Positions 26,308 through 36,541 are shown, counted from the first letter of the stretch. The stretch is DNA of 64,000 nt from Planctobacterium marinum (GCF_020687805.1 NZ_JAJEWQ010000008.1:1-64000), one strand, 5' to 3'. Translations and numbers: made by a program. Notes: generated from the sequence alone by a model not told the origin.

Positions 26308-27054
26308 CTAAACCAGATACACATCAAAGCGGTGTTTTTTACTTTTTATCTGCATACTGGGCGGGGTATCTGCTAAATAAGGGGCGTAATCTGGCCGTTT
26401 GACAACGACCCGTTTGCTCGCCAGTTTCAGTGCCGGTGCCAGCAGCTTGTCTGCGTCATCATCATGCCCCAGTAATTGCTGGAAAACCCGCATTTCCTTT
26501 TTAACTAACGCCGACTTTTTCTTGTGGGGAAACATAGGATCTAAATAGATGGCGTCGGGCTTCTCAGTCTGCCAGTTGTGTAATAACTCTGTTGCCTGCC
26601 CGGGGATAAACTGCAATCGGGTGGCAAAGTCGCTGCCAAATTGTCCGGAGTGTTCAGCCCGGCGCAGGCCATCCTGCAACAGAGCTGCCACCACCGGAGA
26701 GCGCTCTAGCATGGTGACATTGGCGCCCAGCGTCATCAGCATAAAGCTGTCGCGTCCCAGCCCGGCTGTTGCATCGACAATGCGACTGGCGGTATTCCCT
26801 TTAAGTCCCATCGCTTTGGCGATGGCTTCGTTTTTAATACTGCTACGGCTGGCCCGCCAGGCGATGGCATCGGCAGTAAAATCCACAATGACCGCGCCCA
26901 CTTTGGGCTGCGCGAAATCTTTTAAGCCCAGTTTGCCATCGTCAAAAACCAGCGCCAGTCCATCGGGGGTCGTGTTGACGATATCAAACCCGGCGTTGTA
27001 TAAAAATTCAGGTAACGAATTGGATTGGCAAAACAAAGGAAGGTGATGGGTCAT
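26308..27054 (-). CDS. rsmJ: 16S rRNA m2G1516 methyltransferase RsmJ
   Basis: 248-residue SAM-dependent methyltransferase. The SAM loop VDATAGLGRDSFMLMTLGA, the ERSPVVAALLQDGL acidic loop and the catalytic-region motif YLDPMFPHKKKSALVKKEMR are those of RsmJ (YhiQ), which modifies guanine 1516 in helix 45 of 16S rRNA. I took ATG 27054; the longer TTG-started form lacks support. It is in tandem with recG, 69 bases after its stop, so the two may be co-transcribed. Confidence 0.93.
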   Translation of the reverse strand: MTHHLPLFCQSNSLPEFLYNAGFDIVNTTPDGLALVFDDGKLGLKDFAQPKVGAVIVDFTADAIAWRASRSSIKNEAIAKAMGLKGNTASRIVDATAGLGRDSFMLMTLGANVTMLERSPVVAALLQDGLRRAEHSGQFGSDFATRLQFIPGQATELLHNWQTEKPDAIYLDPMFPHKKKSALVKKEMRVFQQLLGHDDDADKLLAPALKLASKRVVVKRPDYAPYLADTPPSMQIKSKKHRFDVYLV

Positions 27055-27123
27055 AGGGCTGCCCGATTGGATGAGCGGAAATCTTTCCGGCAAAATTGTT
27101 TTATGTGTTGCTCAGGCGATACG

Positions 27124-29199
27124 TCAGGCATTACCGTATTTCTCTTTGTAGGGCAGCCAGCGGTTAATGATAGCATTGGCATTGGCCGGGTGATGTTGCC
27201 ACAGATGAGTGGCAATTTTCTGTACCTGCGGAATAAGCCAGGCATCCCGCACCAGATCGGCGATTTTCATATTGGCCAGACCGGTCTGTTTGGTGCCCAG
27301 CAACTCTCCGGGGCCACGGATTTCCAGGTCTTTTTGCGCTATGACAAAGCCGTCGTTGCTTTCCCGCAATACCGCAAGGCGTTGTTGCGCAGTTTTCGAC
27401 AAGGGGCTGGCATACATCAGCACACAATGGCTTTCGACACCTCCGCGCCCTACACGTCCCCGCAACTGGTGGAGTTGCGCCAGGCCCAGGCGTTCCGCAT
27501 TTTCGATAATCATCAGGCTGGCGTTGGGCACATCGACACCCACTTCGATCACGGTGGTGGCCACCAGTAAATCTAACTCACCCTGTTTAAAGGCCTGCAT
27601 GAGCGCCTGTTTTTCATCCGGCTTGAGACGGCCGTGTACCAGGCCAATATTCAGTTCCGGCAGGGCAGTTTGCAGTATCACTTTGGTGTCTTCAGCTGCC
27701 TGGCATTGCAGGGTTTCAGATTCTTCAATCAGGGTGCATACCCAGTACACCTGGCGTTTTTGTTCATGGCATACCGAGCGAATCCGCTCAATGATATCAC
27801 CCCGTCGTGAGTCGGGCAGTACCACGGTTTTTACCGGGGTGCGTCCGGGCGGTAATTCGTCAATAACCGAGGTTTCCAGGTCGGCGTAGGCGGTCATGGC
27901 TAGTGTTCTGGGAATGGGGGTGGCGGTCATGATCAACTGATGAGGGAAGTAGCCATACACCTCACCTTTTTCCCGCAGTGCCAGTCTTTGGTGCACGCCA
28001 AAGCGGTGTTGTTCGTCTACGATCACCAGCGCCAGTTTTTGATAGGTCACCTGCTCCTGAAACAGGGCATGGGTTCCCACAATCAATTGCGCGCTGCCAT
28101 CGGCAATCTGCTGCAATGCCTGATTTTTCTCTTTGGTTTTGAGTTTACCGGCCAGCCAGGAGCAGGAAATACCCAGTGGCTCAAACCATTGGCTGAAATT
28201 GATAAAGTGTTGTTCTGCCAGTATTTCGGTTGGGGCCATTAAGGCCACCTGTAAGCCCTGTTCAATGGCGTGTAGGGCGGCTAGGGCGGCCACCAGGGTT
28301 TTGCCCGAACCCACATCACCCTGCACCAGACGCATCATAGGGCGATTGAGCAGCAAATCTCGTTCTATTTCGGCGCTCACCCGCTGCTGTGCGCCGGTGG
28401 GCTTAAAGGGCAGGCTCTGTAAAAACCTGGAGCGCAGCTGCTGAGATGGCGGGATACTGATAGCCGGGTCGGCCTGGGTTTGGTGTTTTACTTTCAGCAC
28501 GCTGAGGTGATGAGCCAGCAACTCTTCCAGGATCAACCTTTCCTGTGCCGGGTGTTTACCTTCCAGCAGTTCGGTTACTGCAATATCCGGCGTGGGACGG
28601 TGAGCCACCCGCAGTGCCTGTTTCATGCTTAACTGTTTGGGATATAGCCCGTCGGGTAATAACTCCGCCAAGCCGCCTTTGTCCAGCAGCTTTAGTGCAG
28701 CCTCGGTGAGATTGCGCAAGGTCAGTTGTTTTATACCTTCTGTGGTGGGGTATACCGGGGTCAGGGTTTCTTCTACCTGTTGTTCTGATTCACTGTTCAG
28801 GATGCGATATTCAGGGTGCACCATTTCCAGCCCGTGTTTACCAGGGCGGGCCTCCCCAAAACAGCGCAGCTGTGTGCCTTCGGTCATGTTTTTGGCCTGG
28901 GCCGCCGAAAAATAAAAAAAGCGCAGGGTGACAGAGCCGGATTGATCGGCCACGTTTACCAACAGGGTACGTTTTCGGCCATAACTGATATTGGCGCGTT
29001 TAACTTCGGCAACAATTGCAGCGGAGACACCGGGTTTCAGATCGGCAACAGGGTAAATACGGGTACGATCTTCATAGCGCAGCGGCAAGTGAAACAGCAC
29101 GTCCTGAACGGTTTTCAGGCCCATACCATTGAGTTTCTCTGCCACTTTGGCGCCGACGCCTTTTAACTCCGATACGGGTTTTATCGAAAGTGATTGCAT
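27124..29199 (-). CDS. recG: ATP-dependent DNA helicase RecG
   Basis: 691 residues, close to E. coli RecG in length. The N-terminal wedge domain includes an OB fold (LKGVGAKVAEKLNGMG start; YGRKRTLLVNVADQSGSVTLRFFYF). The helicase core has Walker A LVQGDVGSGKTLVAALAAL, the DEQHRFGVHQR Walker B box, MTATPIPRTLAMT and LVATTVIEVGVDVPNAS. The C-terminal QLHQLRGRVGRGG arginine-finger motif closes the core. It reverses stalled forks and processes recombination intermediates. ATG 29199 (MQSLSIKP) matches the family start. In E. coli recG directly follows trmH; here about 2.5 kb of other genes separates them. Confidence 0.97.
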   Translation of the reverse strand: MQSLSIKPVSELKGVGAKVAEKLNGMGLKTVQDVLFHLPLRYEDRTRIYPVADLKPGVSAAIVAEVKRANISYGRKRTLLVNVADQSGSVTLRFFYFSAAQAKNMTEGTQLRCFGEARPGKHGLEMVHPEYRILNSESEQQVEETLTPVYPTTEGIKQLTLRNLTEAALKLLDKGGLAELLPDGLYPKQLSMKQALRVAHRPTPDIAVTELLEGKHPAQERLILEELLAHHLSVLKVKHQTQADPAISIPPSQQLRSRFLQSLPFKPTGAQQRVSAEIERDLLLNRPMMRLVQGDVGSGKTLVAALAALHAIEQGLQVALMAPTEILAEQHFINFSQWFEPLGISCSWLAGKLKTKEKNQALQQIADGSAQLIVGTHALFQEQVTYQKLALVIVDEQHRFGVHQRLALREKGEVYGYFPHQLIMTATPIPRTLAMTAYADLETSVIDELPPGRTPVKTVVLPDSRRGDIIERIRSVCHEQKRQVYWVCTLIEESETLQCQAAEDTKVILQTALPELNIGLVHGRLKPDEKQALMQAFKQGELDLLVATTVIEVGVDVPNASLMIIENAERLGLAQLHQLRGRVGRGGVESHCVLMYASPLSKTAQQRLAVLRESNDGFVIAQKDLEIRGPGELLGTKQTGLANMKIADLVRDAWLIPQVQKIATHLWQHHPANANAIINRWLPYKEKYGNA

Positions 29200-29371
29200 A
29201 TGAACAGCGTATATTCCCTTCAATACTTATTCAATCGTTTAAGTGTCTAATAATACTGAATAAAAAACCAGTTGTTTGTTAAAAAACAGCTGTGCAGCTT
29301 AAAACCGGACAAGCCCGCCCACAATTGTATATAGTAGGTCTTTTCATTAAGAATAAAAAAAGGTTGTCCGG

Positions 29372-30166
29372 TTGATTTCTAAGGTTTGTTTCCCCTGTCG
29401 TTTGTTTTGTTGTTTGATGTCGTTGCTGTTGTTGAGTTGGGGTGCCAATGGGGAAGAGCCTTTAAAACCGCTAATGAGCGATACCGTGAATCAGATGTTA
29501 TGGATAACCGAGCAATATCCACCTTACCATTATCGTGAGGATAACCAGGTCAAAGGCATTGCGGTGGAAATTCTTGAGCAAATTTTTGAGGCTCACAAGG
29601 TGCCCTTCAATAGCCACAAACAAGTCCTGGTTTTCCCCTGGGCAAGGGCCGTTAAAGAGATCAGCAATAATCCACAAGCCGCCTTGCTGACCATGGCCTA
29701 CACCCCTGAACGCGATAACTTGTTCGCCTTGAGTGAGCCTTTATTTACCGAGCAAATAGCGCTGATCACCTTAAAAGACAGTGACCTTACATTGACCGAT
29801 TTAGGGCAAATTAACCAGTATGTGATAGGCGTGGTGCGGGATGATATTGGTGAGAGGTTACTCAAGGATTTAGGGCCAGATGAAATCCATCTGACCCATG
29901 TGCTCAGTTCCAAAGAATTATTGCAAATGTTGCTCAAACAGCGCGTTGATGCGATTGCTTATTCGGTGGATATCATCAGATATCAACTGCAACAGTTACA
30001 GGGCCCTAAACAGCAAATTAAGATCCAGCTGAATTTGGCGGAACTGCCCACCAGTATCGCGTTTCACAAACAGGTTAACCCGCAATTGTTGCAGCTGATC
30101 AACCAGTCCATTGTGGCGTTAAAACAAGCCGGAAAGGTTGATCAGATTATTAACCGCCGTCTGTAA
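29372..30166 (+). CDS. Periplasmic solute-binding protein (SBP_bac_3-like), second copy
   Basis: 264 residues with a signal peptide (CLMSLLLLSWGANG) and the type II binding fold: ITEQYPPYHYREDNQVKGIAVEIL, VFPWARAVKEI, TMAYTPERDNLF, YVIGVVRDDIGERLL and VDQIINRRL at the end. The start appears to be TTG 29372 with AAAAGG upstream; the alternative ATG fourteen codons on would shorten the signal peptide. No transporter genes adjoin it. It shares its layout with the protein at 24260-25033, suggesting a paralogous receptor family rather than a transport component. Confidence 0.8.
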   Translation: MISKVCFPCRLFCCLMSLLLLSWGANGEEPLKPLMSDTVNQMLWITEQYPPYHYREDNQVKGIAVEILEQIFEAHKVPFNSHKQVLVFPWARAVKEISNNPQAALLTMAYTPERDNLFALSEPLFTEQIALITLKDSDLTLTDLGQINQYVIGVVRDDIGERLLKDLGPDEIHLTHVLSSKELLQMLLKQRVDAIAYSVDIIRYQLQQLQGPKQQIKIQLNLAELPTSIAFHKQVNPQLLQLINQSIVALKQAGKVDQIINRRL

Positions 30167-30178
30167 CAACCTGACTAC

Positions 30179-30838
30179 TTATTGCTGTTGCAGGTCCAGC
30201 GTTTTTGCGGCCTGATACAATAATTCCGGTGAAATGCGCACCCGGAAATTGGGGTTAACATAGTTAAAATGCACAAGTCCCTGTTGGTCTGCAATGTAAA
30301 CCGCAGGTACTGGCAATGCCACTTTGCTGGTGCCATCCAGGGCGACAAACTCAATACCCATTTTATTGCGATAGCGGTTGGCGACATCATCCGGTAAGAA
30401 GAATCCTATACCCAATGCGCTGCTCACTGAAAAATCTTTATCGGACAGCAGTTTAACTTTGAAGTCGCTGTCCACAGCTTGCTCCTTTAACCTGGCGGGT
30501 GAATCAGGTGAAATGGCCACGATTTGATAACCCAAATCCATGACTTTGCTTTCGATGTCCTTCAGACCGGCGAGCTGCGCGTTGCAGTATGGGCACCAAC
30601 CACCACGGTAAAAAATCAGAACGGTAGGTTGTTGTTTGAGCAGTGCTTGTAATTTTACTGGTTTGTCGTCGAGATCGTACAGGGTGACATCAGGTAATGA
30701 CTGACCATTGAGCACCGGGCGCACTTCATCCGCCGTTGCCGCGATGTTTTCCGGGCCGGTAGCCAGTGCCGTAAAATTAATAAAACAAAGTAGTGCAAAT
30801 AGTGAGAGTTTTTTCATCGTATTACTTCTTAAAACCAT
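30179..30838 (-). CDS. Secreted thioredoxin-fold AhpC/TSA-family protein
   Basis: 219 residues from ATG 30838, chosen because GGGAGGT stands 8 bases upstream; the later ATG (MKKLSLFAL) is also possible. The signal peptide (LSLFALLCFINFTALA) targets the periplasm. The domain is a peroxiredoxin/ResA-like thioredoxin fold with redox motif YRGGWCPYC (Cys-x-x-Cys), followed by LGYQIVAISPDSPARL and a late PVPAVYIADQQGLVHF cis-Pro region. It probably reduces peroxides or disulfides in the periplasm; which cannot be told from the sequence. Confidence 0.85.
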   Translation of the reverse strand: MVLRSNTMKKLSLFALLCFINFTALATGPENIAATADEVRPVLNGQSLPDVTLYDLDDKPVKLQALLKQQPTVLIFYRGGWCPYCNAQLAGLKDIESKVMDLGYQIVAISPDSPARLKEQAVDSDFKVKLLSDKDFSVSSALGIGFFLPDDVANRYRNKMGIEFVALDGTSKVALPVPAVYIADQQGLVHFNYVNPNFRVRISPELLYQAAKTLDLQQQ

Positions 30839-31012
30839 AGTTACCTCCCATTGACCTGGAATAATCCGGTTTGCTTTCAGAGAAGCGATATTATTTATTA
30901 TTATCAATAAAAAATTGAAACTGCATCAGGAATATTGTCGATTATCCTGTATTTATTAAAGGTTTAATATCCCCACTGAGAGCAATTTTTGTAACATTGA
31001 ACAGGATGCAAT

Positions 31013-31837
31013 ATGAAATTAACAAGGTGCTGGCGGTTTGTCGCTCTGGGAGTGCTCATTAACTGGCAGGTAATGGCAGCGCAATCCGGGCAAAATCCAG
31101 TGGTGGTGAGCGCAGATGAAGTGCAATGGGGGTACCTGAATCCCTTACGTGGCGACAAAAGCCCGGCTGCAGCCAACTTATGGGGTGATCGCAGTCAGGA
31201 TAAGGCTACAGGTATGCTGGTACGGTTTCGCAAAGGATTTTCATCGCCGCCACATATTCACAATATTAGTTACCGGGGAGTAGTGCTTGCTGGTGCTATG
31301 CACAATGACGACCCACACGCTGAGACGATGTGGATGCCAACTATGTCATTTTGGACCCAGCCTGCAGGTGAAAATCATATTACGGCGGCGAATGCTGAGG
31401 ACAATCTGATTTATCTGGAAATTGAAGCGGGCCCCTACCTGGTTAAACCCAGTAGTGAAGGCTTTGACAATGGTGAAAGGCCGGTAAACCTGCATCGTGA
31501 TAATCTGGTATGGCAGGCGTTACCTGAGCATGAGGATGCTGAAATAGCTTATTTGTGGGGCGACACTCAGCCGGGCAGGCTGCGCGGAGCATTGCTGCGT
31601 TTGCCCGCCGGATTCAATGGGGCGCTGCAATCTGACTCCGGTACACTTCGCGCCGTTGTGGTTTCTGGCGGTTTAACCTACCTCATGCCCGATGGAGGAT
31701 TACAAAAGGCCCTGACGATGGGAGGGTATTTTGCTTCCGAAGCTGAATATACGCACCCCGTTAAAGTGGACCCGCAGGAGCCTTTGGTATTGTATCTTCG
31801 CAGTCGTGCCGGGGTCAGCCTTGCCACAACAGACTGA
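31013..31837 (+). CDS. Secreted DUF4437 cupin-like protein
   Basis: 274 residues with a signal peptide (FVALGVLINWQVMA). The mature part has two cupin-like halves. The first contains the metal-binding-like stretch FSSPPHIHNISYRGVVLAG (His-x-His) with ENHITAANAEDNLIYLEIE. The second (ALLRLPAGFNGALQSDSGTLRAVVVSGGLTYLM) has no matching histidines. It matches my recollection of DUF4437, a family of unknown function often annotated as cupin. It is divergent from the thioredoxin-fold gene, with 174 bases of shared upstream DNA. Confidence 0.78.
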   Translation: MKLTRCWRFVALGVLINWQVMAAQSGQNPVVVSADEVQWGYLNPLRGDKSPAAANLWGDRSQDKATGMLVRFRKGFSSPPHIHNISYRGVVLAGAMHNDDPHAETMWMPTMSFWTQPAGENHITAANAEDNLIYLEIEAGPYLVKPSSEGFDNGERPVNLHRDNLVWQALPEHEDAEIAYLWGDTQPGRLRGALLRLPAGFNGALQSDSGTLRAVVVSGGLTYLMPDGGLQKALTMGGYFASEAEYTHPVKVDPQEPLVLYLRSRAGVSLATTD

Positions 31838-31887
31838 CAGTGGTATTTGGATCTCAGGCTGAGATATCTGGATATCAGAGGAAACGG

Positions 31888-32637
31888 TCAGATATTGGAG
31901 AACAGGTCGTCATCGGTTGCCGTTTTCCCGCTGGTGTCTGGCCTGGCTGAGTCTGAAGTTTGACTGAGTTGCATGGCCTGCCACCACTGTTCAGAGGCCT
32001 GTACCTCACCGTTTTCATCCAGTTGTGGTATCGGCAGGTGTTTGGCTTTAGCTTGCGCAAAAAGCGCGGGGTGACAACCCTCAAACAGCAGGGCATTGAG
32101 ATCTTCATCGGAGATACGGACTTTATCGTATAAACCGGCTTTTTGTCGTTGTTGCTGTGCCTCATACAAAATGAGTGCAGCGGCCACCGAAACATTCAAT
32201 GACTGCACCATACCCATCATGGGAATAACAATTTCCTGATCGGCCAATGCGATGGCTTCTGCACTGGCGCCGTGCTTTTCCTGACCCATCACAATTGCGG
32301 TGGGGCGGGTATAGTCAATGTCTCTGAAATCCACTGAGTTATCTGACAGGTTGGTGACCAACACCTGCATGTCTTGCTGTTTAAAGTGCTGATGGGCCGT
32401 GTCGATACTTTGATGTTTCAGGTGTCTGAGCCAACGCTGGGTACCCATGGCGGTGCCCTTTCTGAAATAGGTGTGTTCGTTCCAGACAATATTGACTTCG
32501 TGAATGCCCACCGCATCACAGGTGCGCAGAATGGCAGAGACATTTTGGGGTTTGTGAATATGCTCCAGACACAGAGTCAAATCCGTCTGGCGCTTTTGCA
32601 GTACGGATTTGATGCGTTGGAATCTTTCCTGAATCAC
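31888..32637 (-). CDS. trmH: tRNA (guanosine(18)-2'-O)-methyltransferase TrmH
   Basis: 249-residue SPOUT methyltransferase that methylates the ribose of G18 in tRNA D-loops. Motif 1 NVSAILRTCDAVGIHEVNIVW, motif 2 AIVMGQEKHGAS and motif 3 VQSLNVSVAAALILYEAQQQR form the trefoil knot. The start is GTG at 32637, aligning with the E. coli start; no strong ribosome-binding site is seen. It lies 13 bases after ridA in the gmk-rpoZ-spoT group and is probably in the same operon. Confidence 0.95.
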   Translation of the reverse strand: MIQERFQRIKSVLQKRQTDLTLCLEHIHKPQNVSAILRTCDAVGIHEVNIVWNEHTYFRKGTAMGTQRWLRHLKHQSIDTAHQHFKQQDMQVLVTNLSDNSVDFRDIDYTRPTAIVMGQEKHGASAEAIALADQEIVIPMMGMVQSLNVSVAAALILYEAQQQRQKAGLYDKVRISDEDLNALLFEGCHPALFAQAKAKHLPIPQLDENGEVQASEQWWQAMQLSQTSDSARPDTSGKTATDDDLFSNI

Positions 32638-32650
32638 GAAACGAGCTGGC

Positions 32651-33037
32651 TTAGTCTACCAGCTCCAGTACGCCGTCAATTTCAATTTGTGAGCCCTTGG
32701 GTAATCCGGCTACTTCTATAGCGGCGCGGGCCGGGTAAGGCTGTTCGAAGTGCTGGCTCATAATGTCGTTGACGATAGCAAATTTACCCAGGTCGGTCAG
32801 AAAGATATTCACTTTCGCCATTTGTTGAAGCGAGCCACCGGCCGCTTCACACACTGCCGTCAGGTTTTTAAATACCTGTTGTGCCTGTTCGGCAAAATCA
32901 TCGGACACCATTTCCATGGTTTCAGGCACCAGCGGAATTTGACCCGACAAATACACAGTGGTACCCACTTTGACCGCCTGGCTATAAGTGCCAATGGCTT
33001 TGGGGGCGTTTTCGGTATGAATGATCTCTCTGGACAT
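32651..33037 (-). CDS. ridA: RidA/YjgF enamine/imine deaminase
   Basis: 128-residue Rid family protein. The conserved signatures are [23 protein letters not shown], the catalytic arginine in [15 protein letters not shown] and the C-terminal IEIDGVLEL. It hydrolyses reactive 2-aminoacrylate/2-iminobutanoate formed by PLP enzymes, which protects among others branched-chain amino-acid synthesis. It starts 14 bases after the spoT stop and is followed closely by trmH, so it is embedded in the stringent-response operon. Confidence 0.95.
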   Translation of the reverse strand: MSREIIHTENAPKAIGTYSQAVKVGTTVYLSGQIPLVPETMEMVSDDFAEQAQQVFKNLTAVCEAAGGSLQQMAKVNIFLTDLGKFAIVNDIMSQHFEQPYPARAAIEVAGLPKGSQIEIDGVLELVD

Positions 33038-33051
33038 GCGTGGTGTTTCTC

Positions 33052-35178
33052 TTAAGTTGTGCTTTTCGTTTTGCTGTGTCGGGATACCGATTGCACTTCC
33101 GGCATATTGCGGATTTTACGCAAAATATTGGCCAGATGAATGCGGTTGCGACAGGTCAGCTCCAAATCAATGTAATAGATATTACTTTCTTTTTCTTCGG
33201 TCTGTAAGCTGATGATGTTGGAATCTGTAGAAGACACGGTATTGGTCAGGGTTGCCAGCGTACCTTGTCGGTTTATCAGCTCAATGCGCACCGAGGCTTT
33301 AAATTCGCCGCTGGTGTTTTCTTCCCATTGCATCGGCAGCACCCGTTGCGGCTCTTCTTTGCGCAATTTGCGGATATTGCGACAGCCGATCTGGTGGATC
33401 AATATGCCTTTACCGGGACTGAGTACCGCCAGAATTTCATCTCCGGGTATGGGGTGACAGCACTGAGAATAGCTGACCAGTAACCCTTCGGTGCCTTTGA
33501 TCGCAATATTCTTGTGTTTATCACTGAGCATATCACTGTCCTGCGAATCACCGATAAGGCGGCGGGCGATAATGGCACTCAGTTCGTTACCCAGACCTAT
33601 GTCTTCCAGCAGCGAAGTAAAGTTGTCGTGCTGGGTTTCCTGTACCACCCGGTTTTTGTCTTCTTCCGGGATTTCATCCAGCTTGATTTTACCCAACGCA
33701 TGGCGCAACAAACGGTTGCCCATCTGGATTGCTTCTTCGGCGTGTTGCCGCTTGAGGTACTGGCGAATTTGCGTTCGGGCTTTGGCGGTGACCACAAAGT
33801 TAAGCCAATTGGCATTGGGATTGGCTCTGGGCGAGGTGATTATCTCAATCGTCTGACCGTTCATCAGCGGTTTGTTCAGCGAATAGGTTTTTCGGTCCAC
33901 CCGTACACCGACACAGGAGTTGCCCACGTCGGTGTGTACCGCATAGGCAAAATCCACCGCCGTGGCCTGCATCGGCAGTTCGATAATACGGCCATCCGGG
34001 GTAAACACATAAATTTCGTCCGGGAACAAATCTGCTTTTACGTGCTCGATAAACTCAAAGGAGCTGCTGGCACTTTGCTGCAATTCCAGCAGTGACTGCA
34101 TCCATTTTCTGGCACGGGCCTGAGCGGTGCTCTTAGTGGCTTTACCCTGATCTTTATACATCCAATGGGCTGCCACGCCTTTGTCGGCCATTTCATCCAT
34201 ATCGCGGGTTCGGATCTGAATTTCCACCGGAATGCCGTGGGGACCAATTAACGAGGTGTGTAACGACTGGTAACCATTGGTACGGGGGATTGCAACGTAA
34301 TCTTTGAATCTGTTTTCGATTGGCTTGTACAAACCATGCACGCTGCCCAGCACCCGGTAACAATCATCAACGGTGTTAACGATGACCCGAAACGCGTAGA
34401 TGTCCATGATCTGGTTGAACATCAACTCTTTGCTCTTCATCTTGCGATAAATCGAGTAAAGGTGCTTTTCCCGTCCGCTGACTTCGGCTTGTATCTGCTT
34501 TTCCGCCAGACGACTGATAATTTCCTGGCGGGTATTTTCAATGATTTCGCTGCGGTTACCGCGGGCTTGCTTAACAGCCGATTTCAACGCCCGGTAACGC
34601 ATGGGATACATGGCCTGAAAACCTAAATCTTCCAGTTCATTTTTAATTTCGTGGATACCCAGGCGATTGGCAATGGGCACATAGATTTCCAGGGTTTCTC
34701 TGGCGATACGGCGGCGTTTATCAGGACGCAACGCTCCGAGGGTGCGCATATTATGGGTGCGATCTGCCAGTTTGATCAGGATGATGCGGATATCTTCCAC
34801 CATGGCCATCATCATTTTGCGGAAGTTTTCTGCCTGGGCTTCTTCTTTGCTGCTGAACTTGAATTTATCCAGCTTGGAAACCCCTTCCACCAGTTCGGCA
34901 ACCGTTTCACCAAATCTATTGGTCAGGCTTTGCTTATCGTGATAGGTATCTTCGATCACATCGTGCAGTAACGCGCCCATCAGGGTTTCGTGATCCATGT
35001 GCATGTCGGCCAGAATGCCGGTGACAGCAACGGGGTGGGTAATATACGGATCGCCGCTGGAGCGCTGTTGCCCGTCATGGGCATCCCTTGCAGCAATATA
35101 AGCCTGTTCTACCAGTTCAACCTCTTCGGGCGGTAGATAATTGGCTATTTTTAGTTTTAGTCCCTCGAATAAGTACAA
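33052..35178 (-). CDS. spoT: Bifunctional (p)ppGpp synthetase/hydrolase SpoT
   Basis: 708 residues if initiated at TTG 35178, which aligns with the MYLFE start of E. coli SpoT (also a TTG start). The longer open frame to 35238 has no ATG. The domains in order are an HD hydrolase ([29 protein letters not shown]), a RelA/SpoT synthetase region ([27 protein letters not shown]), TGS ([29 protein letters not shown]), helical and zinc-finger-like segments ([13 protein letters not shown]) and ACT at the C-terminus. It controls ppGpp breakdown in stress. It follows rpoZ after about 110 bases that contain a strong hairpin. Confidence 0.97.
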   Translation of the reverse strand: MYLFEGLKLKIANYLPPEEVELVEQAYIAARDAHDGQQRSSGDPYITHPVAVTGILADMHMDHETLMGALLHDVIEDTYHDKQSLTNRFGETVAELVEGVSKLDKFKFSSKEEAQAENFRKMMMAMVEDIRIILIKLADRTHNMRTLGALRPDKRRRIARETLEIYVPIANRLGIHEIKNELEDLGFQAMYPMRYRALKSAVKQARGNRSEIIENTRQEIISRLAEKQIQAEVSGREKHLYSIYRKMKSKELMFNQIMDIYAFRVIVNTVDDCYRVLGSVHGLYKPIENRFKDYVAIPRTNGYQSLHTSLIGPHGIPVEIQIRTRDMDEMADKGVAAHWMYKDQGKATKSTAQARARKWMQSLLELQQSASSSFEFIEHVKADLFPDEIYVFTPDGRIIELPMQATAVDFAYAVHTDVGNSCVGVRVDRKTYSLNKPLMNGQTIEIITSPRANPNANWLNFVVTAKARTQIRQYLKRQHAEEAIQMGNRLLRHALGKIKLDEIPEEDKNRVVQETQHDNFTSLLEDIGLGNELSAIIARRLIGDSQDSDMLSDKHKNIAIKGTEGLLVSYSQCCHPIPGDEILAVLSPGKGILIHQIGCRNIRKLRKEEPQRVLPMQWEENTSGEFKASVRIELINRQGTLATLTNTVSSTDSNIISLQTEEKESNIYYIDLELTCRNRIHLANILRKIRNMPEVQSVSRHSKTKSTT

Positions 35179-35240
35179 CTGAACGCGGTCTTTTAGTGAT
35201 ACATAGTGACAGAATACGAGGATTTTAGCAGGATGCAAAG

Positions 35241-35270
35241 CCTAAATGCTGAAGCTGCTCAGCATTTAGG
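35241..35270 (-). terminator. Long perfect hairpin between rpoZ and spoT
   Basis: A 12-bp perfect stem (CCTAAATGCTGA / TCAGCATTTAGG, 6-nt loop), extendable by one G-C pair, lies 18 bases after the rpoZ stop and about 60 bases before the spoT TTG. On the minus strand only TTT follows, so it could be an attenuating or partial terminator or an mRNA-processing element. Confidence 0.55.
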
Positions 35271-35287
35271 CAAAGTTGGTTGATCGC

Positions 35288-35563
35288 TTACGGCTGATCG
35301 GCAAGAATGCTGGCAACAGAGGCGAATTCCGCTTGCTCTGCTTCCTGTTGTTCCTGAATTTCAGCCTGATCCATGCGCTCAGAATTGATCAAACCTTTTT
35401 CAATTTCGCGTAAAGCAAGAACCGTAGGTTTGTCATTGCTGGCGGGTACCAGTGGCTCTTTACCTTCAGTTGCTAATTGACGCGCACGACGTGCCGCAAC
35501 TAACACCAGGTCAAAGCGACTGCCTACTTTATCTACTGCATCTTCTACAGTTACACGTGCCAT
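35288..35563 (-). CDS. rpoZ: RNA polymerase omega subunit
   Basis: 91 residues. [34 protein letters not shown] is the conserved core that wraps the beta' C-terminus and forms part of a ppGpp site; the C-terminal glutamate/glutamine-rich tail is variable. The ATG has GGAGA upstream. It sits between gmk and spoT, the classical gammaproteobacterial order. Confidence 0.97.
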   Translation of the reverse strand: MARVTVEDAVDKVGSRFDLVLVAARRARQLATEGKEPLVPASNDKPTVLALREIEKGLINSERMDQAEIQEQQEAEQAEFASVASILADQP

Positions 35564-35721
35564 CTGTTTCTCCGAGTCGGGTTACCGTAATGTGATACGG
35601 AAATAATGAATACTTGTTTTTTCAAAATCAAGCTAAGTCAGCTGTGCTTTTGAAAAAGGTTGCGTAGTTTACTGACTTGGCGGGCTTTTGCCAAGCATAA
35701 AGCTCAATTGTTAAGCACTTT

Positions 35722-36363
35722 TTATTGGGATTCGTCCAGCAACGAAGAAAATAACGCCTGATAACGCAAAACCTGTTTTTCTTTACGTAAGCGGTTGGCG
35801 CATACAATGGCTTCCAGTTCTGCCAATGCAGTATCAAAATCATCGTTGACTATGATGTAATCAAACTCGTGGTAGTGGGAAATTTCCGACACGGCTTTGG
35901 CCATGCGTTTTTCGATCACTTCGTCTGAATCCTGCCCTCTGGCTTTGAGCCGTTTGCGCAGTTCTTCCCGCGACGGTGGGGCGATAAATATGGTTTTGGT
36001 ATCCGGCAGTAAGGCTTTGACCTGGCGGGCGCCCTGCCATTCGATATCTAAAAACACATCCACACCGTGCTGCAAGGTCTCAGTAATGTTGCGTTTGGCA
36101 GTGCCATAGTAATTGTCAAAGGCCTGGGCCCATTCAAAAAAAGCTTCTTCCTTGATCAATTGCTGGAACGCCTCTTTGCTGACAAAGTGGTAGTGCTTGC
36201 CGTTCTCTTCTCCGGGTCTGGGATTGCGGGTGGTATGAGAAACCGACACCTGTACCGGATGGCGCTCGTCGGCGTGATTCTCCAGGAAGGCTTTTATCAG
36301 GCTGGATTTTCCAGCACCTGACGGCGCTGCAACGATGTATAAATTACCGGGTGTATTAGACAT
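35722..36363 (-). CDS. gmk: Guanylate kinase
   Basis: 213 residues from ATG 36363 ([11 protein letters not shown]). The P-loop is [18 protein letters not shown]-binding segments are [22 protein letters not shown] and ARRNI-type [20 protein letters not shown] and [20 protein letters not shown] form the nucleotide-binding core and lid. It phosphorylates GMP to GDP. It is the first gene of gmk-rpoZ-spoT-ridA-trmH on this strand and diverges from the esterase gene. Confidence 0.96.
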   Translation of the reverse strand: MSNTPGNLYIVAAPSGAGKSSLIKAFLENHADERHPVQVSVSHTTRNPRPGEENGKHYHFVSKEAFQQLIKEEAFFEWAQAFDNYYGTAKRNITETLQHGVDVFLDIEWQGARQVKALLPDTKTIFIAPPSREELRKRLKARGQDSDEVIEKRMAKAVSEISHYHEFDYIIVNDDFDTALAELEAIVCANRLRKEKQVLRYQALFSSLLDESQ

Positions 36364-36541
36364 AAGTCGAAATTTCTTAAAAAAATAGGGTTTCAGGCTG
36401 GTCACAGCTGTACAATCTTAGCATAATTTGCCGCACAGTTTCTTCAGCGCAAACTCGGCGCGTTGAAGTGGTCCAGGTAATAACACTCATAATAACAATA
36501 AAGCGCCGGAAATGCCCAGGCACAAGCAACAGGAAAATACT

